Source: Clostridium sp. CAG:590 (GTDB lineage: Bacteria; Bacillota; Clostridia; Lachnospirales; Lachnospiraceae). Taken from it: a stretch of DNA of 22,990 nucleotides. Each line of letters starts with the position of its first letter. Position 1 is the first letter of the stretch. Of the stretch, positions 15,248 to 22,294 are shown piece after piece. The stretch covers positions 37,158-60,147 of the forward strand of contig HF987893.1 in assembly GCA_000431135.1 (NCBI GenBank), in the 5' to 3' direction. The position numbers and the translations under genes are program-made. The notes under the pieces are model-generated. The model did not search any database. It was given only the letters and a program-made list of their open reading frames with translations, and was not told where the DNA came from.

Positions 15248-15640
15248 TTAGTTTGAAAGTACCGTCTTATAACGGGAAAATTCCTGTCCAATCTGTTCCA
15301 CTAATGCATTGTAACGAATCTGATTCTCTGCTAAATATGCACTTTCCGTATCTATGTCTACATTGTTGCCATCTAATCGATATGATAACGTAGAATGATC
15401 CGTATAAGTCATTCCTCCAAAGTCGGATAAATGTGTATTCACATCTGCGATCCTGTTATCCAGTGATTCCGGTCCGATCAAAGCCTGTTCTAAATAGTTT
15501 TCAAAAGAGACATCTTTTCTTTTGTAATTCGGTGTATCTACATTCGCAATATTATTTGATAAAATTTCGTTTCTGGAATTAGCCGCATCTGCCGCCTTAT
15601 CCAAAACATTGATATAATTATAAATATTTGTGTTGATCAT
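15248..15640 (-). CDS. flgB: Flagellar proximal rod protein FlgB
   Basis: FlgB is the first rod protein and the first gene of the flagellar block. The 130-residue product shows the family motif RNEILSNNIANVDTPNYKRK (about 23-42) and the C-terminal helix with NQIRYNALVEQIGQEFSRYK. Length is typical. The ATG follows a strong AAAGGAGG by 6 bases. In Bacillus the same order, codY then flgB, opens the fla/che operon. The 98-base gap to codY contains a large hairpin but no convincing vegetative promoter with a normal leader length, so how flgB is transcribed is not obvious from the sequence. Confidence 0.96.
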   Translation of the reverse strand: MINTNIYNYINVLDKAADAANSRNEILSNNIANVDTPNYKRKDVSFENYLEQALIGPESLDNRIADVNTHLSDFGGMTYTDHSTLSYRLDGNNVDIDTESAYLAENQIRYNALVEQIGQEFSRYKTVLSN

Positions 15641-15655
15641 CTGTTGCCTCCTTTG

Positions 15656-15669
15656 ATTCTAATAAATAT
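15656..15669 (-). repeat. Copy 1 of 14-base element before flgB
   Basis: On the minus strand this reads ATATTTATTAGAAT, exactly as at 14774-14787 before fliE. It contains TAGAAT, which resembles a -10 box, with TTGTTT 17 bases upstream here (15 bases in the fliE copy). A start point derived from it would fall in the ribosome-binding site, so a promoter role is doubtful; an AU-rich translation enhancer is another reading. Confidence 0.5.
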
Positions 15670-15683
15670 TCAATAACAAAACA

Positions 15684-15726
15684 ATAGCAAAAAACTTCTG
15701 AGTTGCCTCACAAATCCTTTTGCTAT
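15684..15726 (-). terminator. Large stem-loop between codY and flgB
   Basis: The 43 bases form a nearly continuous imperfect hairpin: outer arms ATAGC/GCTAT flanking A/U pairs, a middle part with G-U pairs and one G-G mismatch, and an inner TGAG/CTCA stem closed by a GCAA (GNRA) tetraloop. On the minus strand it is followed by TGTTTTGTTATTG, which is U-rich but interrupted. It starts 12 bases after the codY stop codon. The likely role is a codY terminator or an attenuator for the flagellar block; an RNA-protein or tetraloop contact is possible. Confidence 0.55.
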
Positions 15727-15738
15727 CTCAAATCCATT

Positions 15739-16509
15739 CTAGTTATGTAATTTCTTAACCTCATCGAAAACAAATTCATTCAATACCCGGATATTTGTTC
15801 CTTTCATTCCGGATGATCTGGTCTCAATGACACCCGCGCTTTCAAACTTACGAAGAGCATTCACAATCACAGATCTTGTAATTCCAACGCGGTCTGCAAT
15901 CTTAGATGCAACCAGAATTCCCTGCATGCCGGACAATTCTTCAAACACATGATAGATTGCCTCTGATTCCGATGCAGATAATGTGCTGATTGCAGAATGT
16001 ACGATCGCTAATTTGCGATTCTCCTCTGCATTCTCTTCATTCACACTTCTCATCATCTCAAGTCCGACAACTGTTGTTCCATATTCACTCAAAATGATAT
16101 CATCAATCGTATACTGTTCATCTTCCTTATACATGAACACAGTACCCAATCGTTCTCCAGCAATGTCAATTGGAGAAATAATTGCACGATATCTTTCCAA
16201 ATCTTCAATCTCAAATCCAAGCGTCGCCAGATTCACATTCTCTTTTGTGGAAAGTACTCCAAGTAAACGTTCATTCAACAATGAATCAATAAAATCTCCA
16301 ACCTTTGGTACGATCAATTCTGTTATCTCACTGATATCCGACCGGTTCTGTATTCCCAGAACCTTTCCTTTCTTGCTGATCACAAGGATATCCGATTCCA
16401 GAATCTCACTTAGAACTTTACATATATCATTAAAGATAACTTTATGAGAATTGTTATTATGCAAGAGTTGATTAATTTTTCTTGTTTTATCTAATAACTG
16501 TACACTCAT
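15739..16509 (-). CDS. codY: GTP-sensing transcriptional pleiotropic repressor CodY
   Basis: CodY is the global nutrient regulator of low-GC Gram-positives. It binds DNA when GTP and branched-chain amino acids are plentiful. The 256-residue product (Bacillus CodY has 259) has the N-terminal GAF-type effector domain (about 1-155, starting MSVQLLDKTRKIN) and a C-terminal winged helix with the nearly invariant SKIADRVGITRSVIVNALRK (202-221) and GMKGT wing. The ATG follows GGAGGG by 6 bases; a GTG start 18 bases upstream would place the ribosome-binding site inside the gene. It lies 86 bases after topA with its own promoter and CodY-like box, and just before flgB. In Bacillus, CodY controls the fla/che promoter and hag; the same control here is an inference. 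Confidence 0.97.
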   Translation of the reverse strand: MSVQLLDKTRKINQLLHNNNSHKVIFNDICKVLSEILESDILVISKKGKVLGIQNRSDISEITELIVPKVGDFIDSLLNERLLGVLSTKENVNLATLGFEIEDLERYRAIISPIDIAGERLGTVFMYKEDEQYTIDDIILSEYGTTVVGLEMMRSVNEENAEENRKLAIVHSAISTLSASESEAIYHVFEELSGMQGILVASKIADRVGITRSVIVNALRKFESAGVIETRSSGMKGTNIRVLNEFVFDEVKKLHN

Positions 16510-16533
16510 TAAGCTCCCTCCAATCACAGAATA

Positions 16534-16562
16534 ATTTTATCACAATTGCACAATAATAACAA
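16534..16562 (-). promoter_or_regulatory. codY promoter (extended -10)
   Basis: On the minus strand TAAAAT (16534-16539) is a 5 of 6 match to the -10 box and follows TGA, an extended -10. A 17-base spacer leads to TTGTTA (16557-16562), 4 of 6 against TTGACA. Transcription would begin near 16527, about 18 bases before the codY start, with the ribosome-binding site GGAGGG within the leader. This allows codY expression independent of topA. Confidence 0.6.
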
Positions 16563-16563
16563 C

Positions 16564-16578
16564 AATTTTCTAAAAAAG
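16564..16578. promoter_or_regulatory. CodY-box-like sequence at codY promoter
   Basis: The + strand reads AATTTTCTAAAAAAG, which matches the CodY consensus AATTTTCWGAAAATT at 12 of 15 positions. It ends one base from the -35 box of the codY promoter. Autoregulation of codY is the natural inference, but AT-rich sequence makes chance matches common. Confidence 0.45.
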
Positions 16579-16595
16579 AGAACTTCAATCAATCA

Positions 16596-18665
16596 TTATT
16601 TTTTAGGTTTTTCGCAAACATACCCGCATTCCGTGTTGCTGCACACAAGTTTATTTCCTTTTTCAAGCATGATCTGTCCGCATTTACTACATTTTATCGC
16701 CGATGGTTTCTGCCATGACATGAAATCGCATTCCGGATTATCAATACAACCGTAATACTTTCTTCCTTTTTTCGTCTTTTTTAAAACAATGTCTTTTCCA
16801 CATTTTGGACACGCAATGCCAATCTTTTCAAAATATGGTTTGGTAAATCTGCATTCAGGAAAACCGGGACATGCCAGGAACTTACCATGCGGTCCATATT
16901 TCACAACCAGATTCCTTCCACATTCCTCACATATCTCATCCGAAACCTCGTCTTCAATCTTCACGTGTTCCAGTTCTTCATTCGCCGCCTTCACTGCTTC
17001 ATCCAGATCCGGATAAAAATTGGAAACAACGGTCTTCCAATCGATCAAACCTTCTTCTATATTATCAAGCAAGGATTCCATATTTGCAGTAAATTCTGTA
17101 TTTACAATAACCGGAAACGCTTTCAGCATGATCTGATTAACTGCTTCGCCAAGCTCTGTAACATAAAGGTTCCGATTCTCCTTTACAATATATCTTCTTG
17201 CAAGAATTGTTGAAATAGTCGGTGCATAGGTACTTGGCCGTCCAATTCCGAGTTCCTCTAACTGTTTTACCAATGAACCTTCCGTATAATGTGCAGGCGG
17301 CTGTGTAAAATGCTGTTTATCCACCCAGTTTTTCACCGTCAGGTTCGTATTCTCATCAATATTCTTAAAGAGGTTGCGCAATTCATCATTCTCATCTTCC
17401 ATTGTGTACACAGCCATAAAACCGTCAAATACAAGTTTGGTGGAAGTTGCACTAAACTCATAACCCCTTGTTCCGAGTTTCAGAGATTCGCTCTCATATC
17501 GTGCAGGAGCCATACGGCTTGCTAAAAAACGATTATAAATAAGCTGATATAACCGGAACTGGTCTCTTGACAGCTGTTCCTTCACAATAACAGGCGACAA
17601 TGTTACATCTGTTGGTCGAATTGCCTCATGTGCATCCTGAATCTTACGTCCGGTCGCCGCCTTTGATGTATTATTACCGACATATTGTTTTCCATATTGT
17701 GCCGCAACATAATCAACTGCTGAAGCATTTGCCTCTTCTGAGATTCGAACAGAGTCTGTTCTTAAATAAGTGATCAGACCAACACTGCCTCTCCCCTTAA
17801 TCTCTACGCCTTCATACAACTGCTGTGCAATCCGCATTGTCTTAGCTGTTGCAAAATTCAACTTCTTTGCAGCCTCCTGTTGTAACGTAGAAGTCGTAAA
17901 TGGAAGCGGAGATTTCTTAACACGTTCGGATTTTTTAACAGAATTGATCTGAAGAGACTGTTTTCCAATCTCCTTCAATATCTGTTCCATCTCTTCTTTT
18001 GAATGAATATCTGCTTTGCCGGAAGGTGTTTTCGTAAGTTTTGCCATAAAAGATTTCTTTGATCCCTCCGGCACCACTTCTGCTTCTAATGTCCAATATT
18101 CCTGTGGAATAAAATTATTCACCTCATCTTCGCGATCACAGATCAGGCGCAGTGCAACCGACTGAACACGCCCTGCACTGAGACCTCTTTTGATCTTTGC
18201 CCATAATACCGGACTGATCTCATAACCAACCAGACGATCCAGCACGCGCCTCGCCTGTTGCGCATCCACCAGATTCATATCGATATCTCTTGCCTCTTTC
18301 AAAGAGTTCTTAACTGCATTCTTCGTAATCTCATTAAATGTTATTCTTTTATATTTTTTGCCGTCCAGATTCAAAGCAATCGACAAATGCCATGATATTG
18401 CTTCTCCCTCGCGGTCCGGGTCAGTTGCCAGATAAACCTTGTCGGCTTTTTTGACTTCTTTTCGAAGTGCTGCTAACAATTCTCCTTTTCCTCGGATTGT
18501 AATATACTTTGGTTCAAAATCATGTTCTACATCAATCCCCATCTGAGATTTGGGTAAATCCCTGACATGTCCGTTCGATGCAATCACTTCATAATTTTTC
18601 CCAAGAAACTTTTTAATTGTTTTTGCTTTTGCCGGTGACTCTACGATCACAAGGTTCTTTGCCAT
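16596..18665 (-). CDS. topA: DNA topoisomerase I (type IA)
   Basis: Topoisomerase I relaxes negative supercoils by cutting one strand through a 5'-phosphotyrosine bond. The ATG at 18665 (689 residues, MAKNLVIVESPAKAKTI) follows AAGGAG by 9 bases; a longer frame would overlap dprA without a ribosome-binding site. The Toprim domain (about 1-130) holds the acidic triad D82-D84-E86 in TDPDREGEAIS. The nucleophile is Tyr300 in VGLITYLRTDS. The C-terminus has three four-Cys zinc ribbons (from CEECG, CPKCG and CSKCG), as usual in Firmicutes TopA. The length is typical. The gene is 25 bases after dprA and probably shares its mRNA, matching the dprA-topA pair of Bacillus. Confidence 0.98.
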   Translation of the reverse strand: MAKNLVIVESPAKAKTIKKFLGKNYEVIASNGHVRDLPKSQMGIDVEHDFEPKYITIRGKGELLAALRKEVKKADKVYLATDPDREGEAISWHLSIALNLDGKKYKRITFNEITKNAVKNSLKEARDIDMNLVDAQQARRVLDRLVGYEISPVLWAKIKRGLSAGRVQSVALRLICDREDEVNNFIPQEYWTLEAEVVPEGSKKSFMAKLTKTPSGKADIHSKEEMEQILKEIGKQSLQINSVKKSERVKKSPLPFTTSTLQQEAAKKLNFATAKTMRIAQQLYEGVEIKGRGSVGLITYLRTDSVRISEEANASAVDYVAAQYGKQYVGNNTSKAATGRKIQDAHEAIRPTDVTLSPVIVKEQLSRDQFRLYQLIYNRFLASRMAPARYESESLKLGTRGYEFSATSTKLVFDGFMAVYTMEDENDELRNLFKNIDENTNLTVKNWVDKQHFTQPPAHYTEGSLVKQLEELGIGRPSTYAPTISTILARRYIVKENRNLYVTELGEAVNQIMLKAFPVIVNTEFTANMESLLDNIEEGLIDWKTVVSNFYPDLDEAVKAANEELEHVKIEDEVSDEICEECGRNLVVKYGPHGKFLACPGFPECRFTKPYFEKIGIACPKCGKDIVLKKTKKGRKYYGCIDNPECDFMSWQKPSAIKCSKCGQIMLEKGNKLVCSNTECGYVCEKPKK

Positions 18666-18690
18666 AAACTGAGGCTCCTTCCCGCATTCA

Positions 18691-19800
18691 TTATAATTTA
18701 ATGGCATAATAATTTCTTGTACATTCTACAATCCAACCATTCATTACAAATTGGTTGAGTATCCTGCAAACATCTTGCGGTGCGATCTGTACTTCATTAA
18801 TTATGTCATCCAAATATTTCGGTTCAATTCGCAAACAACTATACACCATTTTTTCATTTGGTGCAAGCTTGACTTTTGTTACTGGAGAAGTTGCCTCGTC
18901 AATCGTATTCATATAGGTACTGTTACGATTATCAGAATGAAGGATATCTAATATATCTGTAACTTCTGTGACTACATGTGCTCCTAATTTGATCAGATTA
19001 TTACATCCTGCGCTTTTTCGATCTGTTAACCTGCCCGGAATTGCAAAAATCTCTTTTCCCTGATCCAACCCATGATCCACTGTAATAAATGTTCCACTTT
19101 TTTCCATTGCCTCAATTACAAGCACGCCATCTGCCATTCCGGAAATTAACCGGTTGCGTTGTGGAAACAATCCAGACACCGGTTGCAGACCGATATTATA
19201 TTCGGACAAAATTCCACCCGATCGTTCCATTTGCATAAAAAGTCTGTAATTTTCATTCGGATATACAACATCAATACCACATCCCAATATTCCTAATGTA
19301 TACCCCTGTCCTTCCAGTGCTCCGGTATGTGCCATTCCGTCAATTCCGCGTGCTAAGCCACTGATTACATCAATATTACATTTTGAAAGCTCTCTTCCAA
19401 AAAACCGTGCCATTTCAATACCATATCTTGTACAATTCCTTGCACCGATAATGGCTACCGCCTTATGACCTTCCTGTGGCAAGCTTCCTTTGTAATACAA
19501 TCCTAACGGGGCATCCGGTATATACATAAGTTTTGAAGGAAACTGTCTGCTCTCCGGATGAATAAATGTAATCTTTTTCTCTTTTAACCGATTCCACTCT
19601 TCTAATATCCGCACCGGATCTTTTGATTGTAAAAATGCCAGCCGCCCCCTCTCATCATTAATCTGTTCTGCTGCTTTATGCACATCTGCCTCATAAACAG
19701 CTTGTGGGTTCCCGTATATTTTCAGCAAATAACGTATTGTCTGTCTGCCAACTCCAACAATATTGTTCAGCCAATACCAATATTGATCATATTCCATCAC
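18691..19800 (-). CDS. dprA: DNA processing protein DprA (Smf)
   Basis: DprA binds incoming single-stranded DNA during transformation and loads RecA; many non-competent bacteria also keep it. The 369-residue product has an N-terminal helix-hairpin-helix-like part (NNIVGVGRQTIRYLLK, about 12-27) and the Rossmann-type DprA domain (about 80-290) with AIIGARNCTRYGIEMA, SGLARGIDGMAHTGAL, LGCGIDVVYPNEN and FPQRNRLISGMADGVLVIEA. A C-terminal winged-helix DML1-like domain (about 305-365) follows. The start may be the GTG at 19800 or the adjacent ATG at 19797; both overlap the yifB stop codon and share the GGGAGG site, so translation is coupled with yifB. Confidence 0.96.
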   Translation of the reverse strand: MMEYDQYWYWLNNIVGVGRQTIRYLLKIYGNPQAVYEADVHKAAEQINDERGRLAFLQSKDPVRILEEWNRLKEKKITFIHPESRQFPSKLMYIPDAPLGLYYKGSLPQEGHKAVAIIGARNCTRYGIEMARFFGRELSKCNIDVISGLARGIDGMAHTGALEGQGYTLGILGCGIDVVYPNENYRLFMQMERSGGILSEYNIGLQPVSGLFPQRNRLISGMADGVLVIEAMEKSGTFITVDHGLDQGKEIFAIPGRLTDRKSAGCNNLIKLGAHVVTEVTDILDILHSDNRNSTYMNTIDEATSPVTKVKLAPNEKMVYSCLRIEPKYLDDIINEVQIAPQDVCRILNQFVMNGWIVECTRNYYAIKL

Positions 19801-21332
19801 TGTTCCGCACCTCCCTGATAAAAATCACTCATCCGATATGACAGTGCTTCCCACAAATGATCGCATTTTACTTTTTCACTATGATCCAGATCCGCAATCG
19901 TTCTTGCAACCCGTAATACCTTTCCTGCGCCACGCGCAGTCAGCTTATATTGTTCAAATATATCTTTCCGCATCTTACGCTCCTCTATTCCAAGCTGACA
20001 GACTTCTTCTAACGCAGAAGCCGGGATCTGTGAATTAAATTGTATCCGGAACGGCTTCAATCGTTTTTGTTGAACCTGTTGTGCCGTCATTATACGACGC
20101 TTGATCTTAGCTGATGATTCCTCAATCCCTTCTCCATACAATTCATCATATTCAATGCGTTTGACCGAAATATTCATATCAATTCTGTCAAGCATCGGCT
20201 GGGATACCTTCCTTAAATATCTTGCAATCTGTGTCCGGCTGCAATGACACCGCTGCCTGTCCGGATAATAACCACATGGGCATGGATTCATCGCTGCCAC
20301 TAACATAAAATCACTTGGAAATGTATAATTCCCTTGAAGCCTTGAAATTGTTACCTGTCCATCCTCTAAAGGTTGTCGCATCATTTCAATGACATTCTTC
20401 TGGAACTCCAGAAATTCATCCAAAAATAATACCCCATGATGTGCCAAACTAATCTCTCCCGGTTTGGGATTCATACCTCCCCCGATCAGAGCGTGTGCCG
20501 TAATAGAATGATGCGGCATCCGAAAAGGTCTATTACTCATCAGTCCGCTTTCCGGATCAAGCATGCCATTTACACTGTATATCTTCGTAAGTTCTACGCT
20601 CTCCTCATATGATAATTCCGGCATAATTGTAGGTATACGTTTGGCAATCATAGACTTGCCCGCACCGGGCGGGCCCATATACAATATATTATGCATACCA
20701 GCTACCGCAATCTCTGTTGCCCTCTTGAGTATATGTTGTCCTTTCACATCCGAAAAATCTTCTTTGAACTCAGCCGTGACCCTTCTGTTATTTCTTGCAA
20801 AAGACTCAGGCGTAATGAGATGGTTGCCCAACAGATGCTCTACTGCCTGTTTCAAATTCTTCACTCCGATAATCTCCATATCCGGAATGATCGATGCTTC
20901 TTTTCGATTACCATAGGGCAAAATGATCCTTGTAACGCCTTTGCTTCTTGCAAAATCAACTACCGGCAATATTCCCCGTACTCCGCAGACATCTCCATTT
21001 AACGACAATTCACCGATAAATAATATATCCCTTGTGTATTCTTCCGGAATATATCCATATGCTGCAAGCAATGCAATGCTAATGGGTAAATCGAAGGCAG
21101 AACCTTCCTTTCTGACGTCCGCCGGCGATAAATTAACCGTAATCTTCTTTGGGGGAATCTGATAACCCGAATTCTTAAGTGCGGTTCTTACCCGATCACT
21201 CGCCTCACGAACTTCTGATGCTAAAAATCCTACCATATTAAACGATGGCAGACCTTCGCTTACATCGGCTTCCACTGCAATCAAACGTCCTTCTACTCCG
21301 TGCAGTGTGCCACTTAGAACTTTATTATACAT
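19797..21332 (-). CDS. comM: YifB/ComM family Mg chelatase-like AAA+ ATPase
   Basis: ComM is a hexameric helicase that promotes branch migration during natural transformation in Gram-negative bacteria; in Clostridia the role is inferred. I chose the ATG at 21332 (511 residues, MYNKVLSGTLHGVEG), preceded by AGGAGA at 5-6 bases. The 29 extra residues of the longer frame are hydrophobic, absent from the family and lack a ribosome-binding site. Domains: an N-terminal ChlI/Lon-C-like domain (about 1-170), a central AAA+ domain with Walker A GPPGAGKS (220-227) and Walker B GVLFLDEFLEF, the Cys-rich insert CPCGYYPDRQRCHCS, and a C-terminal Mg-chelatase C domain (about 400-500). It sits directly before dprA, a pairing seen in many bacteria. 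Confidence 0.95.
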   Translation of the reverse strand: MYNKVLSGTLHGVEGRLIAVEADVSEGLPSFNMVGFLASEVREASDRVRTALKNSGYQIPPKKITVNLSPADVRKEGSAFDLPISIALLAAYGYIPEEYTRDILFIGELSLNGDVCGVRGILPVVDFARSKGVTRIILPYGNRKEASIIPDMEIIGVKNLKQAVEHLLGNHLITPESFARNNRRVTAEFKEDFSDVKGQHILKRATEIAVAGMHNILYMGPPGAGKSMIAKRIPTIMPELSYEESVELTKIYSVNGMLDPESGLMSNRPFRMPHHSITAHALIGGGMNPKPGEISLAHHGVLFLDEFLEFQKNVIEMMRQPLEDGQVTISRLQGNYTFPSDFMLVAAMNPCPCGYYPDRQRCHCSRTQIARYLRKVSQPMLDRIDMNISVKRIEYDELYGEGIEESSAKIKRRIMTAQQVQQKRLKPFRIQFNSQIPASALEEVCQLGIEERKMRKDIFEQYKLTARGAGKVLRVARTIADLDHSEKVKCDHLWEALSYRMSDFYQGGAEQ

Positions 21333-21370
21333 GGAATCTCCTATTCCATCTCCTTGCATGAACAATATAA

Positions 21371-21399
21371 ATGATAACAGACACATTAAAAAAACGCAA
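21371..21399 (-). promoter_or_regulatory. Candidate promoter before yifB
   Basis: On the minus strand TATCAT (21371-21376, 5 of 6) is preceded by TGT, giving an extended -10, with TTGCGT (21394-21399) 17 bases upstream. The -35 lies inside the nrdR terminator stem. Transcription would start near 21364, about 32 bases before the yifB start. It would serve yifB-dprA-topA. Confidence 0.45.
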
Positions 21400-21416
21400 C
21401 AGAAATGCTGCGTTTT
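21388..21416 (-). terminator. Intrinsic terminator after nrdR
   Basis: The arms 21391-21401 and 21406-21416 pair over 11 positions (one G-U) around a 4-base loop, and on the minus strand the stem runs into seven T residues (21394-21388). It lies 22 bases after the nrdR stop codon and separates ymxH-nrdR from yifB-dprA-topA. This is the best terminator in the window. Confidence 0.85.
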
Positions 21417-21438
21417 CATACTTAATTCACAATTATAA

Positions 21439-21888
21439 TCAATTAAGAAGTTTCTTTAATTCATCCATAAAGATATTCACATCTTTGAATTCACGATACA
21501 CGGAAGCAAACCGCACATAAGCAACCTGATCCAAGGACTTTAATTCATCCATAACAATCTCACCAATTACAGAACTTTCTACCTCTTTTTGTTCTAAATT
21601 GAATATCTTTGTCTCAATCCGGTCAATACATTTTTCAATCTCTTCCACCGAGATTGGGCGTTTGTGACAGGATTTGATCACCCCGGATTCAATCTTGGAA
21701 CGATCGTATGCCTCGCGGATCTTATCTTTTTTAATAATGATCAGTGGAATTGTCTCTACTTTTTCATAGGTTGTAAAACGTTTTCCACACTCATCACATT
21801 CTCTTCTTCGGCGGATAGAACTGTTATCATCTGCCGGTCTTGAATCAATTACCCTTGTGCTGTCTTCTCCACAAAATGGACATTTCAT
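21439..21888 (-). CDS. nrdR: Transcriptional repressor NrdR
   Basis: NrdR represses ribonucleotide reductase genes in response to ATP/dATP balance. The 149-residue product has the N-terminal zinc ribbon with Cys3, Cys6, Cys31 and Cys34 (MKCPFCGE and CDECGKRF), the basic SSIRRRRECDECG segment that contacts DNA, and the ATP-cone domain (about 48-140) beginning IPLIIIKKDKIREAYDRSKI. Length and motifs are typical. The ATG follows AAGGAGG by 9 bases. It lies 14 bases after the YmxH-like gene and ends before a strong terminator, so the two form a short operon. An NrdR-box-like sequence in the leader hints at autoregulation. Confidence 0.97.
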   Translation of the reverse strand: MKCPFCGEDSTRVIDSRPADDNSSIRRRRECDECGKRFTTYEKVETIPLIIIKKDKIREAYDRSKIESGVIKSCHKRPISVEEIEKCIDRIETKIFNLEQKEVESSVIGEIVMDELKSLDQVAYVRFASVYREFKDVNIFMDELKKLLN

Positions 21889-21902
21889 TTGTATCGTCCT
21901 CC

Positions 21903-22160
21903 TTATTCATCCTTCATTCTTGCTGTTTCCAAACAGACATCCACCAAAATGATATCCGGCCCGATCCGTACAACATCGCAAAATCGGATATAATACCGGC
22001 AGCATTTTGAAAAACAGGAAAAGAAACGAACAGGCGCAGGAACAATCAATGCACAGATCTGTCCATTGCATGGATCAAATTCTATATCCGCAACACAGCC
22101 AATCCGCTTACAGTCCTTACAATTAATCACTTCTTTCTGTCTCAGGTCTAAATAGGTCAT
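21903..22160 (-). CDS. YlmC/YmxH family PRC-barrel protein, Cys-rich
   Basis: This 85-residue protein matches the YlmC/YmxH family, small PRC-barrel-like proteins linked to sporulation in Bacilli and Clostridia but without a defined reaction. The marks are the opening MTYLDLRQKEVINC, KRIGCVADIEFD, the IVPAP turn, and RIGPDIILVDV near the end. I chose the ATG at 22160, 7 bases after GGGAG; upstream TTG and ATG codons give extra residues outside the family. It is unusual in holding ten Cys residues (14, 17, 22, 31, 36, 49, 53, 54, 61, 76). A strong promoter lies about 90 bases upstream, and nrdR follows after 14 bases. Confidence 0.85.
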   Translation of the reverse strand: MTYLDLRQKEVINCKDCKRIGCVADIEFDPCNGQICALIVPAPVRFFSCFSKCCRYYIRFCDVVRIGPDIILVDVCLETARMKDE

Positions 22161-22184
22161 ACACATTCTCCCATTCATCCTTAA

Positions 22185-22200
22185 ACACAATATATGCTTA
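22185..22200. promoter_or_regulatory. NrdR-box-like sequence in the ymxH-nrdR leader
   Basis: The + strand ACACAATATATGCTTA matches the NrdR box ACACWATATATWGTGT at 12 of 16 positions, with the left 11 bases perfect and the right half poor. It lies about 45 bases downstream of the predicted start point. NrdR boxes usually come in pairs about 31 bases apart; I see no good second copy at that spacing. Confidence 0.3.
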
Positions 22201-22250
22201 TAAATTGAAAAAAAGAAGTGTTCCTTGTGATTAACATAATATCTTTACAT

Positions 22251-22280
22251 ATTATATCATATCAAAAAGTGAATTGTAAA
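22251..22280 (-). promoter_or_regulatory. Promoter of the ymxH-nrdR operon
   Basis: On the minus strand TATAAT (22251-22256) is a perfect -10 preceded by TGA, an extended -10. TTTACA (22275-22280, 5 of 6 against TTGACA) stands 18 bases upstream. Transcription would begin near 22244, giving a leader of about 85 bases before the ymxH-like gene. Confidence 0.7.
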
Positions 22281-22294
22281 CTGTTTTTTTGGTA

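Noticed and set aside
21333..21419. N-terminal hydrophobic extension of the yifB frame as a signal peptide
   Set aside because: The family has no signal peptide, the extension overlaps promoter and terminator signals and it has no ribosome-binding site; the downstream ATG is well supported.
22260..22294. A-rich/T-rich inverted sequence after the unnamed membrane protein gene, as a terminator
   Set aside because: The stem is short, nearly all A-T and needs a bulge, with no U tract; it overlaps the -35 of the ymxH promoter.
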